In this document: positions 1-7,620 of the stretch, piece after piece | Position numbering within the stretch: position 1 is the stretch's first letter | Layout of the letters: each line of letters starts with the position of its first letter | From: Amycolatopsis sp. 195334CR | GTDB taxonomy: Bacteria > Actinomycetota > Actinomycetes > Mycobacteriales > Pseudonocardiaceae | NCBI RefSeq assembly: GCF_017309385.1 | Contig: NZ_JAFJMJ010000001.1 | Span: forward strand, 2,108,001 to 2,172,000 | Length of the DNA: 64,000 nucleotides | Reading direction: 5' to 3' | Made by a program: the position numbers and the translations under genes | The notes under the pieces: model-generated | Told to the model about the DNA's origin: nothing | What the model saw: only the letters and a program-made list of their open reading frames with translations | The model's database searches: none

Positions 1-324
1 CAGCTCGTCGTCGGCCTTGGGCGCGCCCGCGACCCCGGGGCTCAGCGCGTGCTCCGCGTAGTTCAGCGTGCCGCCCTCGAACCAGCGCGCGGTCGGCATC
101 TCACCGGAGAGCACCTCGGTCGGCTCGTCGTGCCAACGAACGCCCAGGTACTCCGCGGTCGCCGACCAGAAGTCCGCGGGCTCGCTGGTGGAGAACTCCC
201 ACAGCGACTGGTAGTCCTCCGTCGTGACACCCCGGTTGTCCCGCAGCCACCTGCGGAAGTCCTCGACCTTGGTGTCCCGGTTCGCATCCGGCCGCCACAG
301 CACTTCAGGGGTGTCGCTGGTCAT
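1..324 (-). CDS. Acetoacetate-CoA ligase, N-terminal part (runs off the left edge)
   Basis: Only the first 108 codons are present, starting at the ATG at 324 and still open at base 1. The translation starts MTSDTPEVLWRPDANRD and contains FWSATAEYLGVRW and WFEGGTLNYAEHAL. These are the hallmarks of the N-terminal cap of acetoacetyl-CoA synthetases, which activate acetoacetate with ATP and CoA in the ANL superfamily. A generic acetyl- or propionyl-CoA synthetase is possible, because the adenylation motifs lie outside the window. The gene points away from the window and starts 10 bp from the end of the EspG gene, so it may be cotranscribed with the upstream type VII genes, although no functional link is evident. 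Confidence 0.75.
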   Translation of the reverse strand, partial: MTSDTPEVLWRPDANRDTKVEDFRRWLRDNRGVTTEDYQSLWEFSTSEPADFWSATAEYLGVRWHDEPTEVLSGEMPTARWFEGGTLNYAEHALSPGVAGAPKADDEL

Positions 325-334
325 GCGGCGGAGC

Positions 335-1111
335 CTAGCTACCGACGAGCTCCCCGACCATGTCCTGAGCCCACACCCTCAGCCGTACGGGGTCGACCGG
401 CGTCGCGGTGAGCCAGCCGCCACGCGTGCGCAGCGCGTACCGGCCCTCCTCGGTGTCCACCCAGTTGACCACGCTCCCGGTCCGCGACCAGCGGCCCGAC
501 CGCCCGCGCACACCGGCGCCGATCTGCCCGCCACCGGTGCGCCCGGTCAACAGCTTCAGCAGGACGCCCGCCTCCCCACCGCGGACCCCGCTGTCCTCCA
601 GCCTGCCGAGGAACCCGGACCGGCCGTCGCGCTCACCTTCGGCGCAGGCGTCGTGGAAGTCCTCCACCCGCACGTTCGCCGGACCACCGGGTGCCGCGGG
701 CAGCGGCTTGAGCGCGTCGAGCATGGTCGCCACCAGCATCGGCTCGCGGACCACGCCGACCCGGACCTCCCGGCCGACCACCTCGGCGGTCGCGGCGCCC
801 TGCCGACCCGCGGCCGAGAACGACCGGACTTCACCGCCGTCGCCCGCGACGTGCAGGTCGAGGCGCAGCTCGCTCTCACCGAGGATCTTCAGCGCCTGCA
901 CCAGGTCGGGCGCGGGATAGTCCAACGTGCCGAGGTCGCGCGCGCTCAGTTCGGCGTCGGCCGCCTCGGCCTGCCAACGGCGTGCGGCGACCGTGCGCCC
1001 GACGTGACCGATGCCGAGCACCGGAGGCGGTTCACCCAGCCCGAGCCGCGTCCACAGCAGGAAGAACTCGTTGGGGTAGAGCCGAATCCACCCGGTTTCC
1101 GGATCACGCAC
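335..1111 (-). CDS. EspG-family ESX secretion chaperone
   Basis: A 258-residue protein with the EspG signature: the N-terminus reads MRDPETGWIRLYPNEFFLLW and the middle has GRTGGGQIGAGVRGRSGRWSR, typical of ESX secretion-associated EspG. In mycobacteria EspG binds the tip of PPE proteins in the cytosol and keeps PE-PPE pairs soluble until export. The start overlaps the end of the PPE-like gene (1104-1111), so chaperone and client are translationally coupled. With the 2219-2689 gene this forms a three-gene minus-strand operon. No EccB/C/D/E or MycP genes lie nearby, so the secretion machine must be encoded elsewhere. Cellular role inferred from family. Confidence 0.85.
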   Translation of the reverse strand: MRDPETGWIRLYPNEFFLLWTRLGLGEPPPVLGIGHVGRTVAARRWQAEAADAELSARDLGTLDYPAPDLVQALKILGESELRLDLHVAGDGGEVRSFSAAGRQGAATAEVVGREVRVGVVREPMLVATMLDALKPLPAAPGGPANVRVEDFHDACAEGERDGRSGFLGRLEDSGVRGGEAGVLLKLLTGRTGGGQIGAGVRGRSGRWSRTGSVVNWVDTEEGRYALRTRGGWLTATPVDPVRLRVWAQDMVGELVGS

Positions 1112-2222
1112 GGCGACGCGGCCCCTCTTCCCCGAGCACCGGCGGCGCGACCTTCAGATCGGCCGCGAAGATGTTCTCCTCCTCCTGGAGGTACCCGGGC
1201 AGCTTGTGCTCGACGTCTTCCTGCCGCGCCCCACCGGCACCCATCGGCATCGCACCCATCGGCATCCCGGCCATACCGCCCCGCGGGGCAGCGGAGGCGG
1301 CAGCAGCGGGAGCGACACCGGGGCCGGGGGCACCAGGGTGGCTGCCCGCCCGGCCGCCCGGCGCCGGGTCCTGCATGGCCCCGCCGACCTGGGCACCCCC
1401 ACCGCCGACCATCGGCACCGGCGTCGCGGGCGCCGGCTCACGCGGCGCGTAACCGCCGATCACGCCGTCGATCGGGCCGTCGCCGCCGGTCACGCCACTC
1501 GCGCCGGTCGAGTCGTCGGGCTGCTCGGGCTCCTCCTCCGGTTCGGGTTCCGGCTGCTTGGGCTGGTCCGGCGGCACCTCGGGATCGCGGTAGATGATCG
1601 GGTCGCCGGCCGGCGTGCTGAACTCCGGGACGGTGCCGTAGACCTCGTAGGAGTCCTGCTGGAACTGCTTCATCACGTCGGCGGCCCGCTGGTGCAGTTC
1701 GTCGCTGCCGCGGCGGCCCTCCTCGTCGTCCGCGACGAGCTCCGGCCCCGCCGAGAACGACATCGCCGCCGTGCCACCGGCAGGCATCGGGTACGGCAGC
1801 ACGGTCATCCGCGGTTCGGGCATCGCGTTCTGCGCCACCCGCACGTTCTCCGCCTGCCTGGTCACGCACGCGCAGACCTCGGTCGCCCGGACGCCCGTCT
1901 CGTCACACCAGGCGGAGAGCCGTTCCACGGTCTCCTTGGTCTTCTCCGCGCCCGCCCCGGTCCAGCCCTGGCTCGCCTTCGCCATCGCGGCGCGGAGGTC
2001 GTTGGCGATCTCGGTCAGCTTGTCGCCGATGGTGGCCCAGGTCGCGGCGACCGTCTGCGCGCCGACGAGGTCCACCTCCTCGTGCACCATGGTGTACAAC
2101 TCGGGGTGCTGGTAGGTCAGCCAGTCCACCGGGGTGCCCAGGTCACCGCCGACGGGGTCGGGCTCGTCGGGTGGGTAGGGCGAGGGGTAGGGCAGGCACT
2201 GGACTTCGTCGGGGCGGTTCAC
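1104..2222 (-). CDS. PPE-like / WXG-domain type VII secretion substrate
   Basis: A 372-residue protein. Residues about 30-150 form a helical PPE/WXG-like domain: PVDWLTYQHPELYTMVHEE, then SQGWTGAGAEKTKETVERL, where GWTGAGA is the WxG turn between helices. Residues 220-340 are low-complexity Pro/Gly/Ala. The C-terminus carries YLQEEENIF followed by APPVLGEEG, a tail motif shared with the second PPE-like protein at 48997-50460. It overlaps the genes on both sides (2219-2222 and 1104-1111), so the small helical protein, this protein and EspG are probably made together. Export by type VII secretion is inferred from the fold and from the adjacent EspG. Confidence 0.75.
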   Translation of the reverse strand: MNRPDEVQCLPYPSPYPPDEPDPVGGDLGTPVDWLTYQHPELYTMVHEEVDLVGAQTVAATWATIGDKLTEIANDLRAAMAKASQGWTGAGAEKTKETVERLSAWCDETGVRATEVCACVTRQAENVRVAQNAMPEPRMTVLPYPMPAGGTAAMSFSAGPELVADDEEGRRGSDELHQRAADVMKQFQQDSYEVYGTVPEFSTPAGDPIIYRDPEVPPDQPKQPEPEPEEEPEQPDDSTGASGVTGGDGPIDGVIGGYAPREPAPATPVPMVGGGGAQVGGAMQDPAPGGRAGSHPGAPGPGVAPAAAASAAPRGGMAGMPMGAMPMGAGGARQEDVEHKLPGYLQEEENIFAADLKVAPPVLGEEGPRRRA

Positions 2223-2689
2223 TTCGCCTCACCGCCGTAGCCGTGCACGTCGTCCAGCCTGCGACGCGCGTCCGCCAGCAGGTCCTGGGCGTCGGCATCG
2301 GTGGTCTTGAAGTTCTTCCGCGCCGCGCGCACGGTCAGTTCGAGGTCGTTGAGCACGCTGCCGAAGTCCTGCAGCACCGGCGTCGCCGCCGAAGTGGCCG
2401 CCTCGCGCAGGCGCTCGCTCATCGTGCGGCCGACGAAGTTGGCACCCAACCGCAGCGGCACGTCCAGCTCCTGCGAATCCCGGACGAGCTGGTTGACCGT
2501 GGCCTGGATCTCGGCGAGCGCGCCGAGCAGGCCCTCCGCGGCCTCGTCGCTGAGCTGCAGGCTCCCCTTCTTGGCCTGCATCTTGACGTCCCGGACCTGG
2601 CCGGCGATCGGGACGAGCGCCCCGCCGGCCGCCGGCGCGAAGGCCGGCGGCGGGGTGCTCGAACCCGTCGGTTTGTTCACAGCAGCCAT
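2219..2689 (-). CDS. Small helical type VII-associated protein
   Basis: A 156-residue protein with no family I can name. After a Pro/Ala-rich N-terminus it is almost entirely predicted helix, with heptad-like runs around VNQLVRDSQELDVPLRLGAN and ARRRLDDVHGYGGEAK. The start ATG at 2689 follows GGGGA at a usual distance. The gene leads the operon and overlaps the PPE-like gene by ATGA, the place usually taken by a PE/Esx-type partner. I infer that it pairs with the PPE-like protein as an export dimer, like the gene at 50472-50882 in the second locus. Confidence 0.6.
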   Translation of the reverse strand: MAAVNKPTGSSTPPPAFAPAAGGALVPIAGQVRDVKMQAKKGSLQLSDEAAEGLLGALAEIQATVNQLVRDSQELDVPLRLGANFVGRTMSERLREAATSAATPVLQDFGSVLNDLELTVRAARKNFKTTDADAQDLLADARRRLDDVHGYGGEAK

Positions 2690-2768
2690 TTCGAATCCCC
2701 ACCCTGCGTGACACTCAAAGCTGAACTGTACCGGGCTTGGACGCGGGCGGGGACCCGTTCGCTCCCGG

Positions 2769-3413
2769 TCAGCGCAGATGCGCGTCGAACCAGCTCAACG
2801 TGCGTTGCCAGGCTTCCGCGGCGGCCCCCGGATCGGCGTCGAACCGGTGGTTGGCGCCCGGGTAGCGGACCACGTTCGTGGCCACCTTCGACGAAGCGGC
2901 GACCTCGCGCAGGCGCTCCACCTCGGCCACCCCGCTCTCGTCGCCGGAGTCGCCGTAGATGCCGAGCCACGGACTGGTCAGCTTGCCCGCGATGTCCACC
3001 AGCGCGGGCAGGTCGTTCGCCGAGGACTGCCCGCCGACGCTGACCGCCGCCCCCAGCTTCCGGCTCGAGGCCACCACCAGCGCGGCGGTGCCGCCGAGGT
3101 CGAAGCCCACCACGCCGAGCAGATCGGCCTGCACCCCGCGCTCGACCAGCCAGGCGAGCGTGATGTCGGTGGCGGCGAGCACGTCCTGCCCGGTGAGCTT
3201 CCCGTTCTGGGCGCCGTCGTAGATGTGCGGGGCCACCGCCAGCCAGCCCTCCTCGGCCAGGCTGGACACCAGGAAGCGCACGCCATCGGTGACGCCGTCC
3301 GCTTCGTGCAGCACCACCAGTCCGCCGCGGACCACGCCGTCGGGCTCGGCGAAGGTCAGGCGCAGCGCGCGGCCGTCGGCGCGCCGGTAGTCGTCGGTGT
3401 GGGTTTGCGTCAT
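2769..3413 (-). CDS. Dienelactone hydrolase family protein with Asp at the nucleophile position
   Basis: A 214-residue alpha/beta hydrolase of the dienelactone hydrolase type, with the length and order of the family. The nucleophile elbow reads GVVGFDLGGTAAL, so Asp occupies the place where dienelactone hydrolases have Cys or Ser (G-F-C-x-G-G). The acid is probably Asp in YGDSGDESG and the base His in PGANHRFD. I chose ATG 3413 (MTQTHTDDY) over the TTG at 3425. It is divergent from the aminotransferase at 3518 and stands alone. The substrate is unknown. With Asp as nucleophile, the chemistry may differ from lactone hydrolysis. Confidence 0.75.
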   Translation of the reverse strand: MTQTHTDDYRRADGRALRLTFAEPDGVVRGGLVVLHEADGVTDGVRFLVSSLAEEGWLAVAPHIYDGAQNGKLTGQDVLAATDITLAWLVERGVQADLLGVVGFDLGGTAALVVASSRKLGAAVSVGGQSSANDLPALVDIAGKLTSPWLGIYGDSGDESGVAEVERLREVAASSKVATNVVRYPGANHRFDADPGAAAEAWQRTLSWFDAHLR

Positions 3414-3517
3414 GCGCCTACTCAACCACTGGTGGGTGAACGTGAGTCAACCTCAACCTGCGGATCCAGCCGGGTTAACGTGGCAGGAGCAGACCAAGTG
3501 ACCCACGAGGAGCCTTG

Positions 3518-4588
3518 ATGTCCACTCCGTCCGTCGTGCCGACCCGCGCCGGTCTCGAGTCGCTGCCGAAGTACGTGCCCGGCCGGTCCGTGCCGGGAGC
3601 GATCAAGTTGGCCAGCAACGAGGTTCCGGCTGGTCCGCTGCCCAGCGTCGCCTCGGCGATCGCGGCGTCGGCGGCTGACATCAACCGCTACCCCGACATG
3701 GGCGCGTGGGCGCTGGTCGACCGGATCGCCACCCGGTTCGAGGTGCCGCAGGAGCGGATCGCCGTCGGCTGCGGTTCGGTCGCGCTCTGCCAGCAGCTGA
3801 TCCAGGCGCTGTGCGAACCGGGCGACGAGGTGATGTTCGCCTGGCGTTCGTTCGAGGCCTACCCGATCCTCACCCAGATCGTCGGCGCCACCGCGCTGCC
3901 CCTGCCGCTGGACGCCGGGCACACCCACGACCTGGACGCCATGCTCGCCGCGATCACGCCGAAGACGCGGCTGGTCTTCGTGTGCAACCCGAACAACCCG
4001 ACCGGGACCGCGGTGCGCCGTCCCGAGCTGGAGCGCTTCCTCGACGCGGTGCCGCCGCACGTGCTGGTGGTGCTGGACGAGGCCTACCGCGAGTTCGTCA
4101 CCGACCGCGAGGTGCCGGACGGCCTGGAGCTGGCCGCCGGACGCGGGAACGTGGCCGTGCTGCGCACCTTCTCCAAGGCGTACGGGCTGGCCGGGCTGCG
4201 GGTCGGGTACGCGGTCGCGCCGGAACACATCACCGCCGCGCTGCGCCAGGTCTACATCCCGTTCAGCGTGAACTCGCTGGCCCAGACCGCCGCGATCGCC
4301 TCGCTCGACGCCGAGGAGGAGCTGCTGGCGCGCTGCGCGAAGATCGTCGCCGAGCGCTCGCGCGTGCGCGACGCCCTGCTGGAGGCCGGCTACCAGGTCC
4401 CGGAGACGCAAGCGAACTTCGTCTGGCTGCCGCTGGGCGAGAAGACCGTCGACTTCGCCGAGCACGCCCTGGCGAACAAGGTGATCGTGCGCCCGTTCGC
4501 CGGCGACGGCGCCCGCGTGACCATCGGCCACCCCGACGAGAACGAGGCCTTCCTCGCCGCCGCCCGGTCGTTCCCGGCGCTTACCTGA
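3518..4588 (+). CDS. Histidinol-phosphate / aromatic amino acid aminotransferase (HisC/Pat type)
   Basis: A 356-residue class I/II PLP aminotransferase. Visible motifs are [14 protein letters not shown] (substrate and cofactor binding), [11 protein letters not shown] (Asp that pairs with the PLP ring, and Tyr), [16 protein letters not shown] (PLP Schiff-base Lys in SKAYG) and a C-terminal Arg in [16 protein letters not shown]. It lacks his-operon neighbours and is closest in form to the Pat (phenylalanine) branch of HisC-like enzymes, so aromatic amino acid transamination is as likely as histidinol phosphate. The ATG at 3518 has GAGGAG at 3507-3512, which decides against the TTG at 3515. Its last 8 bp overlap the convergent permease gene. 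Confidence 0.85.
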   Translation: MSTPSVVPTRAGLESLPKYVPGRSVPGAIKLASNEVPAGPLPSVASAIAASAADINRYPDMGAWALVDRIATRFEVPQERIAVGCGSVALCQQLIQALCEPGDEVMFAWRSFEAYPILTQIVGATALPLPLDAGHTHDLDAMLAAITPKTRLVFVCNPNNPTGTAVRRPELERFLDAVPPHVLVVLDEAYREFVTDREVPDGLELAAGRGNVAVLRTFSKAYGLAGLRVGYAVAPEHITAALRQVYIPFSVNSLAQTAAIASLDAEEELLARCAKIVAERSRVRDALLEAGYQVPETQANFVWLPLGEKTVDFAEHALANKVIVRPFAGDGARVTIGHPDENEAFLAAARSFPALT

Positions 4589-5345
4589 GCACCAGCTGCA
4601 CGATCGCGGCGATCCCGACGGCCACGATCACCCCGCGCAGCACCACCGGGGACAGCTTCCGCCCGATCTTCGCGCCGAGCAGGCCGCCGAGCACCGAGCC
4701 GGCGGCCAGCAGGCCGACCACCGCCCAGTCGACCGGGGCGACGAAGGCGTAGATGGTGCCCGCCACCACGTTCACCACGGCGGAGAGCACGTTCTTGATG
4801 CCGTTGATGCGCTGCACCGGATCGGACAGCAGCATGCCCATGCAGGCCACCATCATGATGCCCTGCGCGGCGGTGAAGTAGCCGCCGTAGATGCCGACGA
4901 GGAACAGCAGGAAGAGCAGGAGCGGGCCGTAGGTCCTCTCCGGCTTTTCCTTGCGTTCCCGGCGCGCGCTCACCCAGCCGGCCACCTTCGGCTGGATGAT
5001 CACCAGCACCACGGCCAGCCCGACGAGCACCGGCACCACGGTCTCGAAGGCGTCCTTGGGCAGGGCGAGCAGCAGCATCGCGCCACCGACCGCGCCGAGG
5101 AAGGACGCGACGCCGTAGATGGCGAGGCGCTTGCCCTGCCCGCGCAGCTCGTGCCGGTAGCCCCAGGCACCGCTGATCGTGCCGGGGGCCAGCCCGATCG
5201 CGTTGGAGGTCGTCGCGGTCACCGGCGGATAGCCGAAGGCGACCAGCACCGGGAAGGTGACCAGGGTGCCCGAACCGACGACCGCGTTGATGGTGCCGGC
5301 CCACACCCCCGCCAGCGCGATCAGGATCGCATGCCACCAAGTCAC
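4581..5345 (-). CDS. TauE/SafE (TSUP) family membrane permease
   Basis: A 254-residue protein with about eight hydrophobic segments and the internal two-fold repeat of the TSUP family. The N-terminal repeat has the glycine-rich stretch [19 protein letters not shown] and the second has [19 protein letters not shown]. Members export sulfite, sulfonates or other small organic anions across the cytoplasmic membrane. The substrate cannot be read from the sequence. The start is GTG at 5345 with no clear ribosome site. It is convergent with, and overlaps, the aminotransferase gene, and there is no sulfur-metabolism neighbour to suggest a substrate. Confidence 0.85.
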   Translation of the reverse strand: MTWWHAILIALAGVWAGTINAVVGSGTLVTFPVLVAFGYPPVTATTSNAIGLAPGTISGAWGYRHELRGQGKRLAIYGVASFLGAVGGAMLLLALPKDAFETVVPVLVGLAVVLVIIQPKVAGWVSARRERKEKPERTYGPLLLFLLFLVGIYGGYFTAAQGIMMVACMGMLLSDPVQRINGIKNVLSAVVNVVAGTIYAFVAPVDWAVVGLLAAGSVLGGLLGAKIGRKLSPVVLRGVIVAVGIAAIVQLVLR

Positions 5346-5446
5346 TGGGTCATCACAACCGGCACCCTAAGCATCGGCAGGCTCGTGCACGCAGCGGGTG
5401 TGTTCCGCTAGACAACGTGATGAGCGTCCCAGGAGGATCGGTACGG

Positions 5447-5472
5447 GTTTCGGGATTTCGCTCGCGGGGTAG
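5447..5472 (+). promoter_or_regulatory. SigB/SigF-type promoter ahead of the rsbW-sigF pair
   Basis: GTTT (5447-5450), 16 bases, then GGGTAG (5467-5472). This matches the SigF/SigB pattern of mycobacteria and bacilli (GTTT, 14-17 bases, GGGTAT) except at the last base. A transcript from here would start near 5480 and carry a short leader to the GTG at 5507, so the longer reading from 5417 is not the real gene start. It implies that the sigma factor drives its own operon. Confidence 0.6.
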
Positions 5473-5506
5473 CAATGCTTCGCAACGGTCGAGTGACGAG
5501 GTGGAC

Positions 5507-5944
5507 GTGACGAACGGCAAACAGCCCGCGTTGGACGAGATCGGGCCGTTGGACGACATCGAGGTACGACTGGGCGCCGATCTGGCCCACCTGCCGATCA
5601 TCCGCGCGCTGGTCTCCAATCTCGCCGTCCGCGCGGACTTCGATCTGGACACCATCGCCGACCTCCGGCTGGCGATCGACGAGGCCTGCTCGACGTTGAT
5701 CACCCGTGCCCAACCCGGCAGCCTGCTGACCTGCCGCTTCGTGCTCGAAGACGGCCAGCTGCGCTTCCGCGGCACGGTGCCGTCGGCCGACGGGGAAGCA
5801 CCGAGCACCGGCTCGTTCGGCTGGCGCGTGCTCACCACGCTGGCCGATTCGGCGGCCAGCTGGGTGGACGAGCCCGCCGGTGGTGAGCAAGTAGTCCACA
5901 TCGAACTCGCCAAGCGTCGCGCCGACGTACGGCCGGGCGCGTGA
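5507..5944 (+). CDS. RsbW-like anti-sigma factor (GHKL ATPase)
   Basis: A 145-residue protein with the anti-sigma fold: DIEVRLGADLAHLPIIRALV, LRLAIDEACSTLI (the N-box region) and FGWRVLTTLADS near the ATP lid. Such proteins hold a SigB/SigF-type sigma factor inactive until an anti-anti-sigma factor is dephosphorylated. The Asn usual in the kinase N-box (EAxxN) is replaced here (EACST), so kinase activity is doubtful and pure sequestration is likely, as for actinobacterial UsfX. GTG 5507 is preferred, with GAGG at 5498-5501 and a SigF-like promoter just upstream. The end overlaps the sigma gene by GTGA (5941-5944). Confidence 0.8.
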   Translation: MTNGKQPALDEIGPLDDIEVRLGADLAHLPIIRALVSNLAVRADFDLDTIADLRLAIDEACSTLITRAQPGSLLTCRFVLEDGQLRFRGTVPSADGEAPSTGSFGWRVLTTLADSAASWVDEPAGGEQVVHIELAKRRADVRPGA

Positions 5945-6729
5945 CGGGTATCCAGCCGCCGGACACCAACGGGTACGAGCACCTCGCACCACTGTTCGGC
6001 GAGATGGCCGCGCTGGCCGTAGACGATCCGCGGCGCGGTGAGGTGCGCGACAAACTGGTGACCGGGTACCTGCCGCTGGCCGAGCACATCGCCCAGCGCT
6101 TCGCCGGTCGCGGGGTGGCCAAGGAGGACCTGGTCCAAGTGGCCAGGGTCGGCCTGATCAACGCGGTGGACCGGTTCGACGCCGAACGCGGCTTCGACTT
6201 CCTGTCCTTCGCCGTGCCGACGGTGATGGGCGAGGTGCGCCGGCACTTCCGCGACACCGGCTGGGTGATCCGGGTCCCGCGGCGGCTCAAGGAACTGCAC
6301 CTGACGATCAGCAACGCCAGCACCGAACTGGCGCAACGGCTGGGCCGCGCGCCCACGCCGAGCGAGCTGGCCTCGCACCTCGGCATCGACAAGGACGAGG
6401 TGTACGAGGGCCTGGAGGCGGGCAACGCCTACCACTCGATGTCGCTCGACGAGGTGCTCTCGGGGGACACCGACAACGTCTCGCTCGGCGACACGCTCGG
6501 CGAGGAGGACAGCGCGCTCGCGGACGTGGAGAACCACGAGATGCTCCAGCCGCTGATCCGCGACCTGCCCGAGCGCGAGCGGAAGATCCTGGCACTGCGG
6601 TTCGTGCACAACCTGACGCAGACGCAGATCGCGGAGAAGATCGGCGTCTCGCAGATGCACGTCTCGCGCCTGCTCGCCCGCACGCTCACCCAACTCCGTG
6701 AAGGGCTCAGCCACCGCCCCGGCGAATGA
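5941..6729 (+). CDS. SigB/SigF/SigG-family RNA polymerase sigma factor
   Basis: A 262-residue group 3 sigma factor. Region 2 is FAGRGVAKEDLVQVARVGLI through RGFDFLSFAVPTVMGEVRRH, with the DTGWVIRVPRRLKEL linker to region 3. Region 4 includes ERERKILALRFVHNLTQTQI and IGVSQMHVSRLLARTL. This is the length and order of SigF/SigB stress or developmental sigma factors. Translation is coupled to the anti-sigma gene by a 4-bp overlap, the usual rsbW-sigF arrangement. Autoregulation through the 5447-5472 promoter is inferred. Its regulon cannot be defined from this window. Confidence 0.9.
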   Translation: MTGIQPPDTNGYEHLAPLFGEMAALAVDDPRRGEVRDKLVTGYLPLAEHIAQRFAGRGVAKEDLVQVARVGLINAVDRFDAERGFDFLSFAVPTVMGEVRRHFRDTGWVIRVPRRLKELHLTISNASTELAQRLGRAPTPSELASHLGIDKDEVYEGLEAGNAYHSMSLDEVLSGDTDNVSLGDTLGEEDSALADVENHEMLQPLIRDLPERERKILALRFVHNLTQTQIAEKIGVSQMHVSRLLARTLTQLREGLSHRPGE

Positions 6730-6741
6730 GAGTACGCTCGA

Positions 6742-6765
6742 TTCACAATGTTGTGAAACTTGTGA
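6742..6765. promoter_or_regulatory. Inverted repeat TTCACAA-TG-TTGTGAA plus a third half-site
   Basis: Seven-base arms (6742-6748 and 6751-6757) with a 2-base centre, followed by a further TTGTGA at 6760-6765. It sits in the 51-base gap between the sigma factor and the methyltransferase, 16 bases before the latter's start. This placement fits a repressor site controlling the methyltransferase. The cognate regulator is unknown. Confidence 0.45.
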
Positions 6766-6780
6766 TTGGGGTGATGGAGC

Positions 6781-7599
6781 ATGGTGCGAGTGCAGCTCAC
6801 CGGGACCAAGGAGACGATGCTCGCCACGCTCTGGGGGCGGGCCCTGGACAGCCGGGCGGCGCGACCGGTGCTCGGGGACACCGCCGCGGACGAGGCGATC
6901 AGCAGGCTGGACTACGACTTCGGCAAACTGATGAAGCCCAGCATGGCGCTGAGCGTGGCGATGCGGGCGAAATCGATCGACGCCTGGGCGCGCGAGGCGC
7001 TCCAGGCCCAGCCGGGGGCCACCGTGCTGCACCTCGGCTGCGGCCTGGACACCCGGGTCTTCCGGCTCGACCCACCACCGGAGACCCGGTGGTTCGACGT
7101 GGACTTCCCGGAGATCGCCGAGCTGCGCCACCAGCTGTGGCCCGAACTGGACGAGCGGCCCGGCTACCGGCTGATCGCCTCGTCGGTGACCGATCCGGCC
7201 TGGCTGGACGAGGTGCCTGCCGACAAGCCGGTGGTGGTCGTCGCCGAGGGCCTGACCATGTACCTGCGCGAAGCCGAGATCGAGGCGCTGATCCGGCGGA
7301 TCGTCGACCGCTTCCCGTCCGGTGAGTTCGTCTTCGACCTGTTCAGCAAGCTGGGCATCAAGGCGCAGAAGATCAACCCGGTCGTGCGCAAGAGCGGCTC
7401 GACGCTGTACTGGGGCGTGGACGACTCGCGCGAGCTGGAGCGCTTCGGGCTCGAACTGGTCGACGAGCACAACGCGGCCCAGTTCGCGTCCGAAGAGGAC
7501 CTGCCGAAGGTGGGCGTGGTGCCCCGGCTCCAGCTCAAGGCGTTGCGGTGGTTCCCCGCGGTGAACAGGATGGGGCGCATAGTCCGCTGCCGGTTCTGA
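6781..7599 (+). CDS. LCMT-type class I SAM-dependent methyltransferase
   Basis: A 272-residue methyltransferase of the leucine-carboxyl-methyltransferase/PPM1-like family: SAM motif VLHLGCGLDTRVFRLD, then RWFDVDFPEIAELRHQL and VVVAEGLTMYLREAEIEALI. Family members in actinobacteria include TcmP-like O-methyltransferases of polyketide pathways, but many are orphans, and here there is no biosynthetic cluster. The ATG at 6781 is preceded by GGAG. The palindrome at 6742-6765 suggests dedicated repression. The substrate is unknown. Confidence 0.85.
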   Translation: MVRVQLTGTKETMLATLWGRALDSRAARPVLGDTAADEAISRLDYDFGKLMKPSMALSVAMRAKSIDAWAREALQAQPGATVLHLGCGLDTRVFRLDPPPETRWFDVDFPEIAELRHQLWPELDERPGYRLIASSVTDPAWLDEVPADKPVVVVAEGLTMYLREAEIEALIRRIVDRFPSGEFVFDLFSKLGIKAQKINPVVRKSGSTLYWGVDDSRELERFGLELVDEHNAAQFASEEDLPKVGVVPRLQLKALRWFPAVNRMGRIVRCRF

Positions 7600-7620
7600 C
7601 AGTTTCGCGGGGGTACGCCG

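Noticed and set aside
5417..5506. N-terminal extension of the anti-sigma protein from GTG 5417 or ATG 5420
   Set aside because: The SigF-like promoter at 5447-5472 lies inside it, so the transcript would start downstream; GTG 5507 has a ribosome site.
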